Origin: an uncultured Butyrivibrio sp.
GTDB taxonomy: Bacteria; Bacillota; Clostridia; Lachnospirales; Lachnospiraceae
DNA: 64,000 nt
Assembly: GCA_946536145.1 (NCBI GenBank)
Contig: CAMNEA010000002.1
Span: 1 to 64,000, forward strand
Reading direction: 5' to 3'
Shown here: piece by piece, positions 48,201 to 56,402 of the stretch
Layout of the letters: every line of letters starts with the position of its first letter
How positions within the stretch are numbered: position 1 is the stretch's first letter
Notes under the pieces: generated by a model
What the model was told of the DNA's origin: nothing
What the model saw: the letters and a program-made list of their open reading frames with translations, nothing else
Databases searched by the model: none
Program-made: the position numbers and the translations under genes

Positions 48201-50309
48201 TTACCTAAGTGAAAAAAGCATCTGTCCGTATGTAGGATAGCTGAGGTACTTATCAGGTATCAGCGCCTCTGCCTTATCTGCATGGGTTCTCAGCTCATCC
48301 ATGTCAGCAAGCACTGTGCTCTGATAGAACTCTGCAGTCTTTAAGGCATCGGTCATTCCCTCAGCTTTTCCGGTGTCCTCATAGAGCTTTGAAAGTGCTG
48401 CGCACATGTCTTCTGATGACTCATCAAGAGCTTTAAGCAGTGCTGTTTCCATTGCTCCGCCGCCGTCTCCAAGGAGACTCTTTTTCTGCATAAGCTCTTT
48501 TGAAAGATCTTTTTCGTAGGCAACTATGCCTTCAGTTAAGTCCTTTCTGACCATCTCCTGCATTGTAAGTGACTCAATGTGGATAGACTTCGAGTAGTTC
48601 TCGAGAAGTATCTCGTACCTTGAATAAATCTCCTCTTTTGTAAATATGCCGTGCCTTGTGAAAAGATCTATCGACTCATCGCTGATCCAGTAGGGCATTG
48701 CATCGGGAAGTGACCTTAGGTTAGGAAGACCTCTCTTTGCAGCCTCCTCAACCCACTCGTCCGTGTAGCCGTTGCCGTTAAAGAGAACCCTCTTGTGTTC
48801 AGAGAGCATCTGTCTTAAGACTTCCATTGTCTTTTCCCTGAGCTCCTCTTTCTCAAGGCCCTGTACCTTCTCATAGATTTTGCTTATCTCCTCTGCCACG
48901 GCAGTGTTGAGGACTATGTTGGCATTGGCAACTGAAACAGATGATCCGGGCATACGAAACTCAAACTTGTTACCTGTAAACGCGAAGGGTGAAGTCCTGT
49001 TCCTGTCGGTGTTATCCTTGGTAAAGTGAGGAAGGACAGTAGCGCCCATTGCCATCTGAACCTTGCCTGCACTCTTATAGGCAGCGCCTTCTTCCACTCC
49101 CTTTAAGACTGACGCGAGCTCGTCTCCTACAAAGATCGAGATTATTGCAGGCGGTGCCTCGTTACCGCCAAGCCTGTGGTCGTTGCCGGCAGAAGCTACC
49201 GAGAGGCGAAGGATAGGTGCGTAATTGTCAACTGCAGCGATAACTGCCATGAGGAAAACCAGGAATGGAAGGTTCTCACCGGGGTTCTTGCCCGGGTCAA
49301 GAAGGTTCATGCCTGTGTCTGTGCAGACAGACCAGTTGTTGTGCTTGCCCGATCCATTGATACCCTCGAAAGGCTTCTCATGTAATAGACATGCGTAGTT
49401 GTGCTTATCTGCTACCTTTTTCATAACTTCCATTGTGAGCTGATTGTGATCCACCGCAATGTTGGCTGTTTCGAATACCGGTGCCAGCTCATGCTGTGAG
49501 GGTGCCACCTCGTTGTGCTTGGTCTTTGCAGGGATCCCCAGCTTCCACAGCTCCTCATCAAGGTCATGCATATATGCCGAAACCTTGGGCTTGATCACGC
49601 CAAAGTAGTGATCCTCCATCTCCTGACCCTTTGTAGCCGGAGCGCCGATCAGTGTTCTTCCGGTAAAGAGAAGGTCTTTTCTCATCTTGTAAAAGTCCTT
49701 GTCGATAAGGAAATATTCCTGCTCAGATCCGATCGTGGTGTTAACCCTGTTTACATCGCTGTAGCCCAAAAGATGCAGCATCTTGACTGCTTCCTTTGAA
49801 AGAGACTCCATCGAGCGAAGGAGAGGTGTCTTTTTATCAAGCGCTTCTCCGGTATATGAGCAGAAGGCTGTTGGGATGTAGAGTGATCCGTCCTTGATAA
49901 ATGCAGGTGATGACGGATCCCAGGCTGTGTAGCCCCTGGCTTCAAAGGTTGCTCGAAGTCCTCCTGACGGGAAACTCGATGCATCAGGCTCTCCCTTTAC
50001 CAGCTCTTTTCCCGAAAACTCCATGATGATCGTCCCGTCATCCATGGGTGAGATAAAGCTGTCGTGCTTTTCAGCAGTAAGTCCCGTCATCGGCTGGAAC
50101 CAGTGTGTGAAGTGAGTCGCGCCGTTCTCAATCGCCCACTCCTTCATCGTTGCAGCAACACAGTTTGCAACATCGAGCTCAAGATGTGTTCCTCTCTCGA
50201 TCGTCTTGTGTACTGCCTTGTAAATATCCTTGGGAAGTCTCTGTTTCATTACCTTGTCGTTAAATACAAGACATCCAAATTCTTCTGTGAGTTTTCCTGC
50301 TTCTATCAT
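48201..50309 (-). CDS. glnN: Glutamine synthetase type III
   Basis: A 702-residue GSIII, the large dodecameric form found in Bacteroides, cyanobacteria and rumen Clostridia. It adds ammonia to glutamate using ATP. The type III opening [20 protein letters not shown] and [20 protein letters not shown] are distinctive. [53 protein letters not shown] and [17 protein letters not shown] provide the catalytic blocks. The length is normal (about 700). It lies 23 bases after asnB and 19 before gltB, giving a direct GS-GOGAT pair. Confidence 0.97.
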   Translation of the reverse strand: MIEAGKLTEEFGCLVFNDKVMKQRLPKDIYKAVHKTIERGTHLELDVANCVAATMKEWAIENGATHFTHWFQPMTGLTAEKHDSFISPMDDGTIIMEFSGKELVKGEPDASSFPSGGLRATFEARGYTAWDPSSPAFIKDGSLYIPTAFCSYTGEALDKKTPLLRSMESLSKEAVKMLHLLGYSDVNRVNTTIGSEQEYFLIDKDFYKMRKDLLFTGRTLIGAPATKGQEMEDHYFGVIKPKVSAYMHDLDEELWKLGIPAKTKHNEVAPSQHELAPVFETANIAVDHNQLTMEVMKKVADKHNYACLLHEKPFEGINGSGKHNNWSVCTDTGMNLLDPGKNPGENLPFLVFLMAVIAAVDNYAPILRLSVASAGNDHRLGGNEAPPAIISIFVGDELASVLKGVEEGAAYKSAGKVQMAMGATVLPHFTKDNTDRNRTSPFAFTGNKFEFRMPGSSVSVANANIVLNTAVAEEISKIYEKVQGLEKEELREKTMEVLRQMLSEHKRVLFNGNGYTDEWVEEAAKRGLPNLRSLPDAMPYWISDESIDLFTRHGIFTKEEIYSRYEILLENYSKSIHIESLTMQEMVRKDLTEGIVAYEKDLSKELMQKKSLLGDGGGAMETALLKALDESSEDMCAALSKLYEDTGKAEGMTDALKTAEFYQSTVLADMDELRTHADKAEALIPDKYLSYPTYGQMLFSLR

Positions 50310-50332
50310 ACTTTTCTCCTCCTGTGATCTAT

Positions 50333-51949
50333 TTAATATGCACTTGCTCCGTAGTTGGGAAGAACTCTTGCCGAAGGGTCGCTCACATTGCAGCCCTTCC
50401 AGCTCTTGTTTGGCATCCAGAAATCCGCGACCATTTCAGACTGACCCGGGTAGTACTTTTCAAAAATCTCCCTGTAAAGAAGCGATTCCTTGGTAAATGG
50501 TCTCGCATGGCTGTATTTCTTTTTCCTGATCTCGCACTCGGCTTGCGTGTAGGTCTTATCAGCGTATTCCATGAGGTCGTCCCTTAAGGAATGACCGACT
50601 GCATCCGAGAATGCTGCCTTTTCCCTCATCAGGATCTGTCTTGGAATGAACTCATCTTTTTCAAAGGCCTTTCTCAAAAGATATTTTCCGATGCCGTAGG
50701 TGTTGAGCTTTTTCTTCGGATCTATGCCCATGACGTAGTCCACAAAGTCAAGGTCTCCAAACGGAACTCTCGCCTCAAGGGAGTTGACGCTTATGCATCT
50801 GTCTGCCCGAAGGACATCATACATGTGGATCTCTCTTATCCTCTTTTTGGCTTCCTCCTGGAAGGCTTCGGCGGACGGAGCAAAATCAGTGTACTTGTAT
50901 CCAAAGAGCTCGTCCGATATCTCTCCTGTCAGGACAACCTTGATGTCGGTGTTCTCATGGATCCATTTGCATAGAAGATACATTCCTATTGAAGCTCTGA
51001 TGGTGGTTATGTCGTAGGTTCCGAGTGCTTTAATGACAGGCTCCAAAGCTCCGATGACATCATCTTTGGTAATGATCACCTCATGGTGATTGCTGTGTAT
51101 GTAATCCGCAACCTCCCTGGCGTACTTAAGGTCTATGGCATCTATGTCCATTCCTATCGCGAAGGTCTCTATCGGCTTGTCACTAAGACTTGCTGCCACA
51201 CCGCATACAAGAGATGAATCAAGGCCGCCCGATAAAAGAAATCCCACGGGAGCATCGGCATCGAGTCGCTTTTTGATACCTCTTAGGAGCTTGTCGTGAA
51301 TGTTCTTGGTTATCTGATCAAGTTCCTCCTTATCTGTGAGAGCTTCAGCTTTATCTGCTGCATCTGGCTTGTCCTTTGGTTTTGTCATATCTCTGTAGCA
51401 GATGAACTCTCCGTCCTCATAGTAGTGCCCGGGCGGGAAAGGCTTTATACTGTCGCATATTCCAACAAGGTTCTTGGGCTCTGAGGCGAATATGATATAT
51501 CCGTCATTGTCATAGCCGTAATAAAGAGGTCTTATACCTATCGGATCCCTTGCTGCTATGAAGGTATCTCTTTTCCCGTCATAGATGACCAGCGCAAACT
51601 CCGCATCCAGAAATCCAAACATCGCTGTTCCCAGTTTTTCATAAAGCGGAAGCAGTATCTCGCAGTCGCTGTCGCTCTCAAACTCATATCCAAGGTTTTC
51701 CAGATATTTCTTTATATCCCTGAATCCATAGATCTCGCCGTTGCAGACCACATAGCTTCCAGATAGTGAAAACGGCTGCATTCCCCTGCAGTCCAGACCC
51801 ATGATCGCCAGTCTGTTAAATCCAAGCCAGCCTCCCTTCACCTTTTTTACCCTGTGCTTGTCAGGCCCACGCGAGCCCGTCTTTTCAAGCATCTGTTCAA
51901 ACAGTTCTCTGCTTACATCCTGCCTTGTGTATGTCAGTATTGCGCACAT
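50333..51949 (-). CDS. asnB: Asparagine synthase, glutamine-hydrolysing
   Basis: A 538-residue class B asparagine synthetase. Cys2 (MCAILTY) is the glutaminase nucleophile after Met removal, followed by [21 protein letters not shown] and VCNGEIYG. The synthetase half has the PP-loop [16 protein letters not shown] and [13 protein letters not shown]. The length agrees with AsnB (about 550). It is the first gene after a strong promoter and hairpin leader and heads the series asnB-glnN-gltB-gltD-dapL-glnA-ANTAR. GAAGGAGAAATA precedes the start. Confidence 0.95.
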   Translation of the reverse strand: MCAILTYTRQDVSRELFEQMLEKTGSRGPDKHRVKKVKGGWLGFNRLAIMGLDCRGMQPFSLSGSYVVCNGEIYGFRDIKKYLENLGYEFESDSDCEILLPLYEKLGTAMFGFLDAEFALVIYDGKRDTFIAARDPIGIRPLYYGYDNDGYIIFASEPKNLVGICDSIKPFPPGHYYEDGEFICYRDMTKPKDKPDAADKAEALTDKEELDQITKNIHDKLLRGIKKRLDADAPVGFLLSGGLDSSLVCGVAASLSDKPIETFAIGMDIDAIDLKYAREVADYIHSNHHEVIITKDDVIGALEPVIKALGTYDITTIRASIGMYLLCKWIHENTDIKVVLTGEISDELFGYKYTDFAPSAEAFQEEAKKRIREIHMYDVLRADRCISVNSLEARVPFGDLDFVDYVMGIDPKKKLNTYGIGKYLLRKAFEKDEFIPRQILMREKAAFSDAVGHSLRDDLMEYADKTYTQAECEIRKKKYSHARPFTKESLLYREIFEKYYPGQSEMVADFWMPNKSWKGCNVSDPSARVLPNYGASAY

Positions 51950-52043
51950 ACATTATTTCTCCTTCGCAAACACCGGTTACTCTCCGGTTTAATACTGTCA
52001 GATATCGACATCTGAGATGATCTTGTGTTTTTTGAAAAAACGC

Positions 52044-52086
52044 AAAAAGGCGCCTTAGAGAATAATCTCTAAGACGCCTTTGTCTT
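52044..52086 (-). promoter_or_regulatory. asnB leader: ANTAR-type hexaloop overlapping a terminator
   Basis: On the minus strand the RNA starts within about four bases of AAGAC-AAAGGC-GTCTT (52086-52071), a 5-bp stem with hexaloop AAAGGC (A1, G4), as ANTAR proteins require. The 3' half of it also belongs to a terminator, AAGGCGTCTTAGAGA / TCTCTAAGGCGCCTT with a T tract (52080-52044). The two folds exclude each other. The same 16 bases occur in the amtB leader. Only one hexaloop is visible; ANTAR targets usually have two. Confidence 0.7.
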
Positions 52087-52096
52087 ATATTTATGA

Positions 52097-52125
52097 ATTC
52101 TACTCTATAGATTCCGGGCTGTCAA
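52097..52125 (-). promoter_or_regulatory. asnB operon promoter
   Basis: On the minus strand TTGACA (52120-52125) and TAGAAT (52097-52102) are spaced by exactly 17 bases, a near-consensus sigma-A promoter. Transcription should begin near 52090, immediately before the leader hairpin. A TTGTATACAA palindrome (52132-52141) lies six bases upstream of the -35. Confidence 0.8.
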
Positions 52126-52131
52126 GCATTT

Positions 52132-52141
52132 TTGTATACAA
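52132..52141 (-). promoter_or_regulatory. Shared TTGTATACAA palindrome upstream of asnB
   Basis: A 10-bp perfect palindrome, followed on the minus strand by AAA, lies six bases upstream of the asnB -35. The same sequence occurs seven bases upstream of the amtB -35 (56283-56292) and 27 bases before the livK start (63450-63459). It may be an activator site. It could also be read as an extended -10 (TG-TATACA) of a second promoter. Confidence 0.5.
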
Positions 52142-52145
52142 TAAT

Positions 52146-52297
52146 ACATTCTTGGATTGGAAATCCCAAAATGTATACATTTTTGAATCGAAGATTCAAA
52201 AATGCCGCAAACAAGCCATCCTAAAGCGACTGCGTCGCAGGGCTTGTTTGCCTCTCGAATCATGTTCTCACGAAACCCGCAGCAGGTGCGGGTCTCT
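52146..52297. repeat. Dispersed multi-hairpin repeat, copy D (fullest copy)
   Basis: Four hairpins in a row: ACATTCTTGGATT type (52146-52174), ACATTTTTGAATC/GATTCAAAAATG (about 52177-52205), GCAAACAAGCC/GGCTTGTTTGC (about 52206-52252) and GAAACCCGC/GCGGGT (about 52273-52297). It combines the modules seen separately in copies A, B and C, and so appears to be the most complete version. It occupies the space between purF and the asnB promoter. Confidence 0.82.
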
Positions 52298-52326
52298 GCA
52301 ATATCATTCAAGAAGTCATCACTTTC

Positions 52327-53697
52327 TCACACCGGGTACTTTCCATCAAAGCATGCCCTGCACAGGGGAAGGTCACCTGTCATCCTCTCAAAATCCTCAA
52401 TTCTTAAGTATCGCAGGGAATCTGCACCTATCGTTTTTCTCACTTCCTCTGTAGAATGCTCTGAAGCTATGAGCTGGCTGCTGTTTGGAACATCTGTGCC
52501 ATAGTAGCAGGGATGCAGAAATGGTGGGGAGCTTATCCTTACATGGACCTCTTTTGCGCCCTCTTCCCGCAGCATCTCAACAATTCTCTTCATAGTCGTG
52601 CCACGGACTATCGAGTCGTCGATGAGAACAATTCTTTTACCCTTTACGGCTGTTCCAAGGACGCTTAACTTCATCTGTACTGCCGCCCTTCTCTCCTCAT
52701 CCGTTGGTTTTATAAAGCTTCTTCCAATGTAGCTGTTTTTATGGAACGCAAGAACAAAGGGAATACCGGACTCAAGCGCATACCCCTCAGCAGCAACCAG
52801 TCCGGAATCGGGTACTCCTGATACAATATCCGCCCTGACATCGTCGATGCCGGCAAGAGCTCTTCCCGCATTGATCCTCGCATCATGTACAGATATTCCA
52901 TCAATAACCGAATCATTCCTCGCAAAATAAATATACTCAAAAATGCAGTGGGCTCCCTTCCTGCCACAGAGAGATTCATCGCTCTTAATGCCTTCCGGCG
53001 TAACGGTAACCATCTCTCCGGGTTTTATGTCTCTGATAAGTTCGCCGCCTACAGCCCTTATCGCCGCACTCTCGGAGGCAAGGATATATGCGTCCTTTTT
53101 CTTTCCAAGACAAAGCGGCTTAAGCCCAAGGGGATCTCTGATGCCGACAAGCTTTCTCGGGCTCATTATGATCACCGCATATCCGCCCTTTAATATTTCT
53201 GCCGTCTTTAATACCGCACTTTCTATTGAATCAGTCTTTGTCCGGTTACTTATGATCTCATAAGAAAGGACCTCTGTGTCGGAAGTCGTATAGTGGGCCT
53301 GTCCTCTGTAGAGCTGTTTTTCCTTGAGCTCTCCGGCATTTACTATGTTGCCGTTGTGAACCAGTGCCAAAGTTCCCTTGATATAGTTCATTGCTATTGG
53401 CTGTGCGTTTTCAACTGTGCTGCCGCCGGTTGTTGAGTAGCGCACATGCCCAACGCCTATGTTTCCACTTAGTTTACTTACTGCGTCTTCCGAAAACACC
53501 TCACTTACAAGTCCCATCCCCTTGCGGGTCTGAATGTTCCCCATGGGCCCGCCTGTATCACACACAGACATTCCTGCCGACTCCTGCCCCCTGTGCTGCA
53601 GAGCAGTCAGCCCATAGTAAATATCCTTTGAAGCATTTTGTCCTTCCGGCGCATAGATTCCGAAAACGCCGCATTCCTCATGAATTTCACCAAACAT
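52327..53697 (-). CDS. purF: Amidophosphoribosyltransferase
   Basis: A 456-residue enzyme that makes phosphoribosylamine from PRPP and glutamine, the first step of purine synthesis. After a short propeptide (MFGEIHEE) comes the nucleophile Cys9 in ECGVFGIYAPEG. ALQHRGQESAGMSV and STTGGSTVENAQP follow. The C-terminal phosphoribosyltransferase motif is RIVLIDDSIVRGTTMKRIV. The length is typical for Gram-positive PurF. No other pur gene is nearby. Its place among glutamine and ammonia genes suggests grouping by amide-nitrogen use. A 74-bp repeat array lies upstream. Confidence 0.96.
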   Translation of the reverse strand: MFGEIHEECGVFGIYAPEGQNASKDIYYGLTALQHRGQESAGMSVCDTGGPMGNIQTRKGMGLVSEVFSEDAVSKLSGNIGVGHVRYSTTGGSTVENAQPIAMNYIKGTLALVHNGNIVNAGELKEKQLYRGQAHYTTSDTEVLSYEIISNRTKTDSIESAVLKTAEILKGGYAVIIMSPRKLVGIRDPLGLKPLCLGKKKDAYILASESAAIRAVGGELIRDIKPGEMVTVTPEGIKSDESLCGRKGAHCIFEYIYFARNDSVIDGISVHDARINAGRALAGIDDVRADIVSGVPDSGLVAAEGYALESGIPFVLAFHKNSYIGRSFIKPTDEERRAAVQMKLSVLGTAVKGKRIVLIDDSIVRGTTMKRIVEMLREEGAKEVHVRISSPPFLHPCYYGTDVPNSSQLIASEHSTEEVRKTIGADSLRYLRIEDFERMTGDLPLCRACFDGKYPV

Positions 53698-53790
53698 ATT
53701 TTTCCTCTCTTATTGATAAGAATCATATGATGTCAGGGGCAAAAGTCTTCACCCGCGTCAGGCTCTCTCGACCTTTACATCATAATATAT

Positions 53791-54045
53791 GACCTATATG
53801 GACATTTTTATATATTTAGGTCAGTCTTTACATATATCTGCTCCTTGGCAGTTTCATAATATTTGACCTGTATAGCCATTTTTTCATATTCAGGTCAATA
53901 TTTACATTTATCCACTGCTCGGTTGCTTCATAAATTTTGACCTGTATAGCCATTTTTTCATATTCAGGTCAATATTTACATTTATCCACTGTTCGGTTGC
54001 TTCATAATATATGATCTGTAGAGCTGTTTATACATGATTAGGTCA
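53791..54045. repeat. Four-copy tandem repeat, 74-bp period, upstream of purF
   Basis: Inverted half-sites GACCTG ... CAGGTC (32 bp apart outside to outside) recur at 53791, 53865, 53939 and 54013, exactly 74 bases apart (about seven helical turns). Copies 2 and 3 are nearly identical; 1 and 4 are diverged. On the minus strand copies 2 and 3 read TTGACC, 18 bases, TATACA, which looks like a promoter facing purF. On the plus strand copies 2 and 3 also hold TTATCCACT, one base from the DnaA box TTATCCACA. Either a multi-operator purF promoter region or a DnaA-binding locus is possible. Confidence 0.82.
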
Positions 54046-54141
54046 CTTTCATTATTTTACTCCTATTTTAAGCATCCCCCTAAGAAAAGTAGTGAATAAT
54101 CGGTACTTTCCTACCCTATGATGAATATTTTACATTTTTTA

Positions 54142-54256
54142 GGAAAACCGCAATAGCTGCAGGTTTTGCAATAAAACTTACAAAAGGCAAACAGGCCATG
54201 TGACGAATTCGCCTTTATAGCCTGTTTGCTGCATTTTGGAATCTATTATTCAAACT
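54142..54256. repeat. Dispersed multi-hairpin repeat, copy E (diverged)
   Basis: AAAACCGC...GCAGGTTTTG and GGCAAACAGGCC/GGCTATAAAG..GCCTGTTTGC stems are recognisable, followed by a decayed TGCATTTTGGAATC stem. It shows the same module order as copy C with many substitutions. It lies 60 bases after the end of the ammonium transporter gene. Confidence 0.6.
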
Positions 54257-54315
54257 CATATTGGCATGACACGCACCTCACTTTACGAGGATCCGGTCCG
54301 ATCCGATCCCTGTTA

Positions 54316-56085
54316 TCACTCCACATCTGCCAGCGCCTGTCTTCCCTCTTCGCCGGTTCTGATCTTGACTACGTTATCAAGACTGTATACAAAGATCTTA
54401 CCATCTCCGATGTGTCCTGTGTAAAGAGCTTTCTTGGCTGCCTCAATAACATCCTCGACCGGAATGCTGCTGACAACAACTTCAAGCTTGATCTTGGGAA
54501 GAAGTGTTGCATCCATCTCAACTCCTCTGTACATATCTCCGGAGCCCTTCTGAATACCGCAGCCCATAACCTGGGATACCGTCATTCCGGTTACGCCAAG
54601 ATTGTTCATGGCACGGCGCAGCTTGTCATATCTTGACAGTTTGGCAATGATAGTAACCTTGTGAATACCGGAATCTGAAGCCGTCGGCATTGACATAACC
54701 TGAACCGAAGCATTTTTCTGGAAAACCGAAGCTTCCGAATAATCACTTACACCGAGATCAGTGTTCTCATTCACTGACATATTGAGAGTGTTTGAGATGT
54801 CCATAAGGGCAAATCCTGAGTATGCTGACGCAAGTCCGTGCTCTGTTGAATCAAGTCCAAGGATCTCTTCTTCCTCGGATACCCTGAGTCCAAGAGTCTT
54901 CTTTATAGCAAAGAATGTAAGGCTTATCATAACTGCTGTCCACGCTGCTGTGCTGAGGACACCTACAAGCTGTATTCCAAGAAGCTTAAATCCGCCGCCA
55001 TAGAAAAGACCTGTCATAGTCGTACCTGCTGCATCTGCGATGGAGTATCCGGGAGCTGATGTTGTTGCGAAAAGACCAACCGCGAGTGTTCCCCATATAC
55101 CGTTCAGGCAGTGAACTGCTACCGCGCCTACGGGATCATCAATATGAAGCTTGTAATCAAGAAGCCATACACCAAAGCATACAAGAAGTCCTGCTACTAT
55201 TCCGATGATCGATGCGCCAAGTGCGTCTGTCACATCACAGGGAGCTGTAATCGCTACCAGTCCTGCAAGGGATGCGTTGAGACACATTGAAATATCCGGC
55301 TTGCCATATTTAAGCCATGTGAAGATCATGCATGTAACGGTTGCAAGTGCAGGTGCAATTGTCGTTGTAACAAATACTGAACCGAGCTGATCTATTGAAG
55401 TACAAGCTGCTCCGTTAAATCCGTACCAGCCAAGCCAGAGGATGAATACGCCAAGTGCTGCAGCTGTCAGATTGTGCCCCGGGAAAGCATTTACCTTAGT
55501 TACCTTGCCATCTTTGTCCCTCTCAAACTTGCCAATCCTTGCTCCAAGCATTGCTGCACCTATCATGGCTGATATACCGCCTACCATATGGATGCAGTTG
55601 GAACCGGCAAAATCATGGAACCCAATCTGTGACAGCCATCCACCGCCCCAGGTCCAATGTGCTTCAATGGGGTAAATAATAGCAGAGATAACGGCAGAAT
55701 ACAAACAATATGATATAAACCTGGTTCTCTCAGCCATTGAGCCTGAGACGATGGTTGCTGTCGTCGCGCAAAAGACAAGGTTAAAAACGAAATTCGACCA
55801 GTCAAAATTTGCGTAATCTGTAAAAATATCAAATCCCGGCCGACCGATGATACCCATCATATCTTCACCAAGAAGAAGGCCAAATCCTATAAGGATAAAC
55901 ACAACTGTTCCGATACAGAAATCCATCAGATTCTTCATAATGATGTTTCCTGTGTTTTTTGCTCTGGTGAATCCTGCCTCACACATTGCAAAACCCGCCT
56001 GCATCCAGAACACCAATGCGGCGCCTATCAGAAACCACACTCCGAAAACACTACTGTCAATTGCTGTAAAGATTTCTTCACTCAT
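54316..56085 (-). CDS. Ammonium transporter fused to a PII regulatory domain
   Basis: A 589-residue fusion. Residues 1 to about 410 are an Amt channel with 11 membrane helices (MQAGFAMCEAGFTRAKNTGNI, HMVGGISAMIGAAMLGARIGK, LGWYGFNGAA). A linker of about 60 residues leads to a PII (GlnK-like) domain (about 470-585; VTIIAKLSRYDKLRRAMNNLG, YTGHIGDGKIFVYSLDNVVKIRTGEEGR). In E. coli GlnK is separate and plugs AmtB when nitrogen is plentiful; here both are one chain. In the T-loop, MYRGVEM replaces the usual YRGxEY, so the uridylylated Tyr51 is Met. Control by ATP/ADP and 2-oxoglutarate alone is likely. It has its own promoter and hairpin leader. Confidence 0.94.
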   Translation of the reverse strand: MSEEIFTAIDSSVFGVWFLIGAALVFWMQAGFAMCEAGFTRAKNTGNIIMKNLMDFCIGTVVFILIGFGLLLGEDMMGIIGRPGFDIFTDYANFDWSNFVFNLVFCATTATIVSGSMAERTRFISYCLYSAVISAIIYPIEAHWTWGGGWLSQIGFHDFAGSNCIHMVGGISAMIGAAMLGARIGKFERDKDGKVTKVNAFPGHNLTAAALGVFILWLGWYGFNGAACTSIDQLGSVFVTTTIAPALATVTCMIFTWLKYGKPDISMCLNASLAGLVAITAPCDVTDALGASIIGIVAGLLVCFGVWLLDYKLHIDDPVGAVAVHCLNGIWGTLAVGLFATTSAPGYSIADAAGTTMTGLFYGGGFKLLGIQLVGVLSTAAWTAVMISLTFFAIKKTLGLRVSEEEEILGLDSTEHGLASAYSGFALMDISNTLNMSVNENTDLGVSDYSEASVFQKNASVQVMSMPTASDSGIHKVTIIAKLSRYDKLRRAMNNLGVTGMTVSQVMGCGIQKGSGDMYRGVEMDATLLPKIKLEVVVSSIPVEDVIEAAKKALYTGHIGDGKIFVYSLDNVVKIRTGEEGRQALADVE

Positions 56086-56119
56086 ACTCTTTTCTCCTCT
56101 CCGCTTTAAGAATTAATAA

Positions 56120-56172
56120 AGAGCGCTGCAATGGCACACTTTGATCTGTGTGATGCCCCATTGCACCGCTCT
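56120..56172 (-). terminator. Second leader hairpin before amtB
   Basis: On the minus strand AGAGCGGTGCAATGG and CCATTGCAGCGCTCT form a long stem (56172 to 56120) with inner CACAC/GTGTG pairing, followed by a T-rich stretch (TTATTAATTCTT). It lies 34 bases before the amtB start and would be a second attenuation or stabilising structure after the hexaloop-terminator element. Confidence 0.6.
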
Positions 56173-56193
56173 AATATTAAACTCCTATATTGC

Positions 56194-56235
56194 AAAAAGC
56201 GCCTTGGATAGTACTCTCCAAGACGCCTTTGTCTT
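56194..56235 (-). promoter_or_regulatory. amtB leader: ANTAR-type hexaloop overlapping a terminator
   Basis: On the minus strand AAGAC-AAAGGC-GTCTT (56235-56220) is identical to the asnB leader hairpin (hexaloop A1, G4). It shares bases with a terminator, GGCGTCTTGGA / TCCAAGGCGC plus five T (56227-56194). As in asnB, it begins about five bases after the predicted start of transcription. The predicted binder is the ANTAR protein at 38811-39392. Confidence 0.7.
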
Positions 56236-56246
56236 TACAATTTTGA

Positions 56247-56275
56247 ATTGTACACTTGAGTGAAAACAAAGTCAA
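56247..56275 (-). promoter_or_regulatory. amtB promoter
   Basis: On the minus strand TTGACT (56270-56275) and TACAAT (56247-56252) have a 17-base spacer, close to the sigma-A consensus. The palindrome TTGTATACAA (56283-56292) lies seven bases upstream of the -35, as at asnB. Confidence 0.78.
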
Positions 56276-56402
56276 GTATTTTTTGTATACAATTATACAT
56301 TAATGTCAAGTTATAACAAAATGCATTTTCAATATTTCACCGCCGGACACGATTGCTCTTGCGGAATATACATCTTACTCAAATGCGCCTTGCTGTCCAA
56401 TG

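Noticed and set aside
53791..54045. Plasmid-type iterons
   Set aside because: No replication initiator gene is nearby and the surrounding genes are core metabolism. The array is reported as promoter/DnaA-box candidate instead.
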